Source: Alitta virens
Taxonomy: Eukaryota > Annelida > Polychaeta > Phyllodocida > Nereididae
DNA length: 64,000 bases
Assembly: GCA_932294295.1 (NCBI GenBank)
Contig: OW028584.1
Coordinates: forward strand, 25,015,138-25,079,137
Reading direction: 5' to 3'
The notes beneath the pieces are model-generated. The model was given only the letters and a program-made list of their open reading frames with translations, did not search any database and had not been told where the DNA came from. Position 1 is the first letter of the stretch. Each line of letters begins with the position of its first letter. The translations under genes were made by a program, and so were the position numbers. This document shows, piece after piece, positions 57,744-64,000 of this stretch.

Positions 57744-58630
57744 ATCTCCCTTTTAAAATAAAGCAATTTACAAAACAAATCAGACATATTTTGTTATAAG
57801 ATAATAAGTGACTTTGTAAGTCCAAATGATATCAGTCCATGATCATAAGTGATGTAATCAAAATAGTCTTTGTAATCAGCAATAGTATATTTGTAATTAC
57901 AATAATGATAAGATAATAAGTATTTTGCAAATAAAGTCTGTGAAGTCAAATCAATAGAGCTATGCTCATATCAGGTGTGTGAAGAGGATGGCGCCTTTCC
58001 ATATGACTCAGCTCATATTAGGCATTTATATATATATATATAAATTGTTTGCGAGATGTTTTACAATGAATTATTGAATCACAAATAAAAGTTAAACACA
58101 ATGAAGTACAATTATTTACAAATGACAGAAATACCAATTTTGGAGTGTACCACAAGCTGCCAGTTATTTGCTTATATTCACACTACATTCCTTCTTTTTT
58201 TTTTTTTTTTTTATGAACCAGAAAATGCATAACATGTTATTTTTATGAACTAGAAAAAAAGCATAAGAACATGTCTACATTACATTAACATTAATTATGA
58301 AATTTGTCATTATAATTTTACATCATTGAACAGCTTTGAAGACGGATGAAAAATGTTAAAATTTTTAGTTATATAATCAAATTTACAAAGTTTCCTAAAA
58401 AATGTCACTTTTTATATACAACAAACAATTGCTTGCTTGTAATTAATAACTGATTGTATAAGAAATAAATCACTTGAATTAACAGACATTGAGCAAAATT
58501 CACAGATCAGTATACTGAAAGTATGATTATTAATTCACATTAACAAAAACTCAGATCAGTTTGAACATCTAATGTAAAGTTTGTATACATGTGAAATATA
58601 TCCACTTTAAGTGGCTTAATCATTGCTCTG
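57744..58630. other. 3' non-coding region of gypsy element 4
   Basis: AT-rich sequence between the polypurine tract and the end of the Pol frame. It contains a TA run at about 58027-58042 and an 18-base T run at 58195-58212. No gene was seen. Confidence 0.4.
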
Positions 58631-59730
58631 TTACTTCATATCATAATCCTCGAATCTAACTGGTGGCTTACTAATTCTGCCACTTCTGAGTTGAGTTGGC
58701 CTAATGAGAGTTGGTTCTTGTGTTTTGTCTAATAATTTGGAAGGACTTGATTGACCTGCCGAAGAATTGGAACCATTTTGTGGAATAACAGATGCTGCTG
58801 GTGTAACTGATGGTCTAACTGACCTTGCATCATTTCCTGTTATTAGTATGGGGTCATGAAAGAGACCTCCATTCACACTAGTGTCTAAACTCAATCTAGG
58901 TTGAGTTGTCTGACTAACTGCAGGTACATTTGGTCTTATTTGTACCCTCTGACTAACTATTGGAACCCTAGACCTTGGATTTGGCATAGTCAATGGTTCT
59001 TGAGTTTTGAGCAAATGTTTTCTGTTTCTCCTGACACTCTGCCCTGCTCCGTGACTACTTTGTAAGACCTGCGCTCTGGGCCTACACTAACTACTTGACC
59101 TGGTTTCCAACCATGATCTGTTCGAATTCTAGCAAAGTCACCTTCAGACAGGGGCTTAATCAGTTTGGCATTCCTATCATAATAGCCTTTCTGGATGTTC
59201 CTTAAATCTTCTAACCTGTCCTTAATGAGAACTTGATCAAGGATCTTGGGTTTGAGCAAAGCTTTTGAGATAGGTAGCATAGTTCTAGTTCTACGGTGCA
59301 ACATTCTTTGCACTGGTGAACCCAGAGTGTGATCCCTTGGGACATTTCTGTTGTCCAATAAAGCAAGATAGGGATCTCTACCTTCTGCCTGAGCTTTCTT
59401 GAATAATTGCTTGCAAATACCCACAGCTTTTTCTGCCATACCGTTCGACTGACTATGAGTGGGGCTACTCATGGTGTGTTTGAATTGCCATGTGTGAGAG
59501 AACTCCTGAAATTCTCGACTTGTGAAGTAACTTGCCCCATCAGTCACTAATTCTTCTACAATACCAAATCTGGCTAAGTTTTGTTTTATCCATTCAATGA
59601 CTGTGACTGACTTTGTGTCAGGAAGTTTCCCGACTTCGAAATACTCAGATAAATAATCTACCATGATGACATACGGACAATTGTACATTCTAGACAATGT
59701 GTCTGGAATGTCGGTTTTCTTTCTCTGCTA
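58631..59730 (-). pseudogene. Integrase and C-terminal part of gypsy element 4, 5'-truncated
   Basis: The frame from about 59727 reads KKTDIPDTL, YVIMVDYLSEYFEVGKL, LVTDGASYFTSREF, SSPTHSQSNGMAEKAVGICK and LSEGDFARIRTDHGWKPGQV. A frameshift near 59000 then leads to a Pro/Ser-rich tail ending RISKPPVRFEDYDMK. The Asp of TDI, the Asp of VTDGA and the Glu of GMAEK are the integrase acids. Both the C-terminal RFEDYDMK and the DYLS-YFE block resemble element 1 (KFKDYDMK, DYFSKYPE), so it is the same broad lineage. Everything upstream (Gag, protease, RT, RNase H, zinc module) is gone: a stop precedes the first block and the LINE region begins at about 59735. Confidence 0.8.
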
Positions 59731-60106
59731 TTAAGAAGAGAATCCACGTCGTTTAAAATGGCAATTACAGCCGAGATTTGAAACTGATATAATAGGATAG
59801 AACTCTTCAGGCTTTACAAAGCTATATCTTTTTGGAAAAGATTAGAACCCCCTTTGTAAAAAAAAAAAATTTTACTTTTTCTTTACTAAAATACTACTGA
59901 AAGGACAAGTAAGTGAATTTATATAAATATGCACCTACAGATATAAAATGAATAAACAAAGTGATAGGAACACCATTGATTACTTTATACAAGTGCTTTA
60001 ATTCAAACATAATGGGAAATAAGACATATTTCCAATAATGCAAAACAAAAGGTGAGAAAGTGCATTCACACCTCCATAAACCTAAGAAGCCATACTTGAT
60101 TACATA

Positions 60107-61309
60107 ATGGAAGCTGTAAAAAGCAGCATGGAAATAGATCGAATTAAAACAATCAACCTTGAAGTAAAGAGAGATGGTAGGGTAGATATAAGCGAGATTT
60201 TCGATGCATTACAAGGAAGAAATTATTTACAAATTACAAAGTGTATTCAGCAGGTTACCCGCTGTAAATTCAGATGGTCAGTTGGAACAGAGGAGATAGC
60301 TCAAAATATACTAACAGAGATTAATGAGAAAGAACTAAAAGTTGGCCTTGACATATGCGAGGCCACATATGCATCAAGGGCGAAAACTTTAATCTTATAT
60401 GATACTCCATTCGAGATGACAGATAAGCAAGTTATGGACCTATTTGAAAAATATGGCAACATAGTGAACATCAAAAGGGCTACACACAAGAACATGCCAA
60501 ATATCCTGGATGGGAGAATAATACTCTCATTTCAATATATAGCTCAAGGTCTCCCAGATAGTATAATGCTTGGAAAATCCGGAAGGATAATAATAAGAGA
60601 ACCTGGACAGAAAGTCCGTAGAACAATCTGCTACAAGTGTGGGGAAGTAGAGACTCACTTAGCACAAGACTGTCCAGGTTCAACGATATGCTTCGAATGT
60701 AAGCAACCAGGACATCGACATAAAGACTGTCCTAGCAAAAGAGCTAAAAGCACCAACAAAGCTCCGAAAATCAATCAAGTAATGATAGATCTGTCATCCA
60801 CAGATATGCCCACCCTCAAGGCTAACCAGGAGACAGCTCCTGAAGGTAAAAAAAACAATGTACCGGACCTCAGACCGGAGAACATGAGGATAGCAACCCC
60901 CATAATAGATGATGAAAATGCGGAGGCCATGATAGATAAAAGGTACCTAGAACTTAGTATGCTCACAGAAATGAATAAAAAGGCAGATGAGATACCCCTA
61001 GCAACATCAACCCCTGACCTGGAAAATGACAAGGGCAGAAAATGGCAAGACCGATCATCATCAGGGGATCTAGAAAGGGATTTACAAATGTCACCAAAAT
61101 TGAAAAAAAAGTCAGTCGTGATGACCCCATATCCCTTGCCAGCAAGCCATGGGGAAAAGATGGAGAAATTATTTAGTAACGCAGCCAAAACACTAATAGC
61201 AGTTCATGGCAAGGAAAGCAAGCAGAGATCCAGAAGTCAAAGTCATAGAGAAAAAGAACACTCCAGACAAAGACAAAATAGCTCAAACTCTACCCACTGC
61301 CCGAAATGA
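60107..61309 (+). CDS. LINE ORF1 RNA-binding protein with two zinc knuckles
   Basis: An uninterrupted 400-residue frame. Residues about 92-143 (AKTLILYDTPFEMTDKQVMD and onward through GRIILSF) look like an RRM-type RNA-binding fold. Two zinc knuckles follow: C175-C178-H184-C189, which has five instead of the usual four residues between the second Cys and His, and C195-C198-H203-C208 (CFECKQPGHRHKDC). The C-terminal half is charged, low in hydrophobics and ends in a Ser/Arg-rich tail (SKQRSRSQSHREKEHSRQRQ). In this LINE group such proteins bind the element RNA and form the ribonucleoprotein used in target-primed reverse transcription. The intact frame contrasts with the broken ORF2. Confidence 0.85.
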   Translation: MEAVKSSMEIDRIKTINLEVKRDGRVDISEIFDALQGRNYLQITKCIQQVTRCKFRWSVGTEEIAQNILTEINEKELKVGLDICEATYASRAKTLILYDTPFEMTDKQVMDLFEKYGNIVNIKRATHKNMPNILDGRIILSFQYIAQGLPDSIMLGKSGRIIIREPGQKVRRTICYKCGEVETHLAQDCPGSTICFECKQPGHRHKDCPSKRAKSTNKAPKINQVMIDLSSTDMPTLKANQETAPEGKKNNVPDLRPENMRIATPIIDDENAEAMIDKRYLELSMLTEMNKKADEIPLATSTPDLENDKGRKWQDRSSSGDLERDLQMSPKLKKKSVVMTPYPLPASHGEKMEKLFSNAAKTLIAVHGKESKQRSRSQSHREKEHSRQRQNSSNSTHCPK

Positions 61310-62136
61310 TTGTCCACTATGACATATATCATTGAAAGATATATCAGAGATAAGATCAGATGGCAGTAAAGCCAGTCAAAAATAGGTGAGCTAAGGTATT
61401 AAAACCAGCCACTCACAAACTGTAAAATGTACATCCAAAATGGTTTGACTAAGGCAATAAAGCCAGCCAACAAACATGACTTATAGAATGAATATTGTTA
61501 ATACCGATTATGCTATAATAATGTATACTATTAGCTATGAAATATTGCAGCTTAAAACCAGTCAATAGAAGAGGTAGTATACAACAACTACCACCAGGGT
61601 GGATTTTGAGTTTTACAGCCACCTGGTGATAAAACCAGAATAAGCTCAACTATGAAAGATAATCAAAACAGCCTCAAACAATATCTTATATTGTGATTAC
61701 CTTGGAGATCTGGTAACCTGAACCCCCTTTTTGGGACTTCCTGTCACCCAACATGGCATGTAATAAAACTAAGGTAATAAAACCAGTTACAGCCACCTAT
61801 ACATGCTACCATTGAAACTTATTTTTGACATTGGAGGGCACTTCCACCCCAACCCACTATTGGCCAAAATGACATGTCGGCTCTGCCATAGTACTGTTTG
61901 TATCATGAAGCATTAGATTAAACAAAGATACAGCCAGGTAGCTTTAATGTCAATAAAGGCTATGGTATTAAAACCAGCCAAATATTGAATTTACTGAATC
62001 ATATGACTAAGGCAATAAAGCCAGTCACAATATCTTTGGGAATATACAATCCACTAGGGGGCACTGATAACAAATGGATTTACTGCCACCTGGTGTTAAT
62101 ATAGGAACACAACCAGCCATTACTGCTTCTGAATAG
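61310..62136 (+). other. ORF1-ORF2 spacer with a recurring motif and two hairpins
   Basis: A motif close to AAGGYAWTAAARCCAGYCA occurs about eight times: near 61362, 61393, 61451, 61552, 61628, 61771, 61964 and 62009. Two pairs (61393/61451 and 61964/62009) form similar 65-75 base units with the two variants in the same order. Two potential stems are present: CCACCAGGGTGG with CCACCTGGTG (61591-61628) and CCACTAGGGGGCA with CCACCTGGTG (62051-62095). All frames are closed. At 827 bases it is far longer than the usual LINE inter-ORF gap. Confidence 0.7.
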
Positions 62137-64000
62137 ATGAGAATTATTTCCTTGAATTGTAGATCAGGTATTAATAATAAAGATAAATTAAAGAAATTAA
62201 TATACTACCTACAACAGCATCCCTGGCAAATAGCTCTACTACAAGAAACATCTAAGATTAATGCTAAAGCTTGGGAAAAGATTAGTAGGACTCTGAATGT
62301 AAAGATACTACAAGACCCTAACACTCAAGGGAAGCCTGGCACAGGGACAGCTACTCTAATAAAAGATAGTATAGTAAATAAAATAGTGAGCCATAGTTAC
62401 CTTCATGATACTAGAATAATAGAATTAATAATAGAAGAAGATAATCAAACATATCATATACTAAACACCTATATTCATACTAAAAATAATGAGAAACATA
62501 AAGACTTCATAGCTTTAGATAAATATATCAAAACAATAACAAACCATTTAGTAATAGGAGGAGACTTGAATAGTGTAACTGAACCGTCTCAAAGAACGAG
62601 CATAGTAGAGAATGCTCGAGCGGATAAATGTTTGATTGACTTAATTAAAGATAACTACTTAGTAGACTTACCCTTATATTTCAAATTTTACAAACCCACT
62701 TATATAGGTCAGAGTAACTCAGCCATGTTAGACTGATTCATATCATCAGATGTTAGCTTTGTTAAGAATTATGATTCATACATATGTCCATTTAGTGACC
62801 ATTTAATGGTGGCTTTAGACATTTTCGAAAATGAATGTCAACATAAGAATACTAAGCACCGAGCTCACTGGAAACTTAACACCAGTCTACTAGAGGACAT
62901 AAAGGTATTAAATGGATTAAAAGTATTATGGACGGATTGGGTGTTGATGAAACCCAATTTCCAGTCACTCCAGACATGGTGGGAAAAGGGGGAAAAAAAA
63001 ATAAAACAATACTTAATAGAAGTTGGGATAAACAAAGCCAGAAAGATGAGAAGTAGGGAAAATATACTAGTAAATCAAATAGAGTTTCAACTTAAGCAAC
63101 CGAATCCACAATCAGAGAAATAAACAGTATGAAGGCAGAGCTGAATGACATAATGGAGTATAACATAGAAGGAGCAAAAATAAGATCAAGACAACTGCAA
63201 CTGCCATCAGAGGAGAAAGGATCTAAGAATTTCTTTAATTTAGAAGTAAAAAACAATGCAAAGGAAAGCATTACTACCCTAATAAAAGACAACATTGAAA
63301 TATATAAGGAGGAAGAGGTAAAGAAGGAAATACAGGATTTCTACACAAGGCTATACACTTCAGGAGGAAGTGATCCGGAATCCACTAAACAACTTCTAGA
63401 ACAAATAAGTGGAGTGGAAATAAGTGATCAACAAAAGAGAGCATTAAATAAATTCATCAGTAGAGATGAATTGAAACTAGCTCTAGATAAGATGAAAAGC
63501 AATAAAACTCCAGGGAGTGATGGCCTCCCAATGGAATTCTACATCAAAACCTGGGATTTCATTGGAGAGGACCTCACTGAGATAACAAACAATAATTTCC
63601 TTGAAGGGGAAATGTCTAAAACTCAAAAGGAAGCGATTATAAAGCTTCTTTATAAGAAAGGTGACAGGAAACTTCTCAAAAACTGGCGGCCTGTAAGCCT
63701 ATTAAATGTAGATTATAAGCTACTAAGCTCTGCTCTGTCGAATCGGCTGTCAAAAGTCTTGGATATAATTATATCTAATACACAAGGATGTGCTGTAAAA
63801 GACAGATACATCTTTGAAAACCTCCGCATGATCGAGGATCTAATCACTAGAGATGAAGAGATGGACGACAGCCAAACATACATAGGAGGAATTATCAAGG
63901 TCCTCGACCTTGAGAAGGCCTTTGACAGAGTTGAGCACCAGTACTTATACAGTATTTTAAACAAACTAGACATGGGAGATAACTTCATAAAGTGGGTCAA
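62137..64000 (+). pseudogene. LINE ORF2 endonuclease-reverse transcriptase, broken and truncated by the window
   Basis: The endonuclease starts MRIISLNCRSGINN and carries LLQET (catalytic Glu), GGDLNSV and SDHLMV (Asp/His). A TGA at 62734-62736 interrupts it just before FISSD, and the same frame then continues to 63123. A one-base-type frameshift at about 63096-63120 moves to the frame that stays open from 63096 to the window end, which encodes GAKIRSRQLQLPSEEKGSKN, NKTPGSDGLPMEFYIKTWDF, LLKNWRPVSLLNVDYKLLSS and IIKVLDLEKAFDRVEHQYLY (RT motif A with its Asp). Motif C (catalytic Y-x-DD) lies beyond 64000. Two lesions in otherwise well-kept coding sequence suggest a fairly recent copy. The start at 62137 is chosen because RIISLN is the usual N-terminus of this domain. 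Confidence 0.85.

Larger units (their letters stand above)
59735..64000 (+). mobile_element. Tx1/L1-like LINE, plus strand, cut by window end
   Basis: The element comprises a 5' leader of about 370 bases (59735-60106), ORF1 (60107-61309), a long spacer (61310-62136) and ORF2 (62137 to beyond 64000). The RT blocks and an ORF1 with CCHC zinc knuckles point to the Tx1/L1 group. The exact 5' border is not marked; it appears to have replaced or inserted at the truncated end of gypsy element 4. Confidence 0.8.

Noticed and set aside
59690..59730. DTLSR at the start of the gypsy 4 frame as an RNase H end motif fused to integrase by deletion
   Set aside because: Alignment of TDIPDTL...YVIMVDYLS with the integrase opening of related elements explains the segment without a fusion; DTLSR is coincidental.
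1..64000. Bacterial or viral origin, CRISPR arrays, toxin-antitoxin or defence islands
   Set aside because: Introns, SINEs, LINEs and eukaryotic transposases throughout; no direct-repeat/spacer arrays or operons. Repeats found are TIRs, LTRs or minisatellites.

Overview
This is a stretch of nuclear DNA from an animal, most likely a marine invertebrate; the phylum cannot be fixed from the sequence. It is AT-rich, genes are split by GT-AG introns, and most of the recognisable content is eukaryotic transposable elements: Ty3/gypsy LTR retrotransposons, several LINE families, tRNA-derived SINEs, MITEs, and decayed intron-containing DNA-transposon genes. No rRNA, functional tRNA, CRISPR or bacterial-style operon was seen.

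1-10 kb: two paralogous two-exon genes stand head to head (minus, 677-2489; plus, 8699-9827). Each encodes a predicted secreted protein with a signal peptide, a PAN/apple-like cysteine module and a conserved C-terminal domain I do not recognise. Both have a phase-0 intron at the same place. The 6 kb between them holds a LINE endonuclease scrap, a dimeric repeat and three terminal-inverted-repeat elements.

10-24 kb: a SINE, homopolymer tracts, a possible Cys-rich exon and a foldback element come first. A decayed Mutator-like transposase-domain gene follows, split by a very young Ty3/gypsy element (15143-20231: identical 153-bp LTRs, perfect TSD, one nonsense codon in the polyprotein). Next are a second SINE family, a minisatellite, a broken LINE reverse transcriptase, and an exon for an HNH/His-Me-type zinc-binding endonuclease-like domain (23497-23865).

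26-42 kb: two consecutive plus-strand, intron-rich transposase genes, both pseudogenes. The first is an rve-like integrase-type gene (27130-31340), with splice phases still consistent across most exons. The second is a KDZ (Kyakuja/Dileera/Zisupton) transposase of at least 13 exons (31678-42078). SINE and LINE pieces have landed in their introns.

43-59.7 kb: three further Ty3/gypsy copies, all on the minus strand. One is at 44203-49504 (TSD CATAG). One is at 51324-56507 and carries a nested MITE inside its reverse transcriptase. One is a truncated 3' portion at about 57348-59730.

59.7-64 kb: a Tx1/L1-like LINE on the plus strand with an intact zinc-knuckle ORF1, an unusual 0.8-kb spacer packed with a recurring motif and two hairpins, and a broken endonuclease/RT ORF2 that runs off the window edge.

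Overall the window reads as a transposon graveyard with a few young insertions around one probable host gene family. The most unusual items are the HNH/His-Me exon, the paired intron-rich transposase pseudogenes, the LINE spacer array, and the PAN-plus-unknown-domain gene pair.
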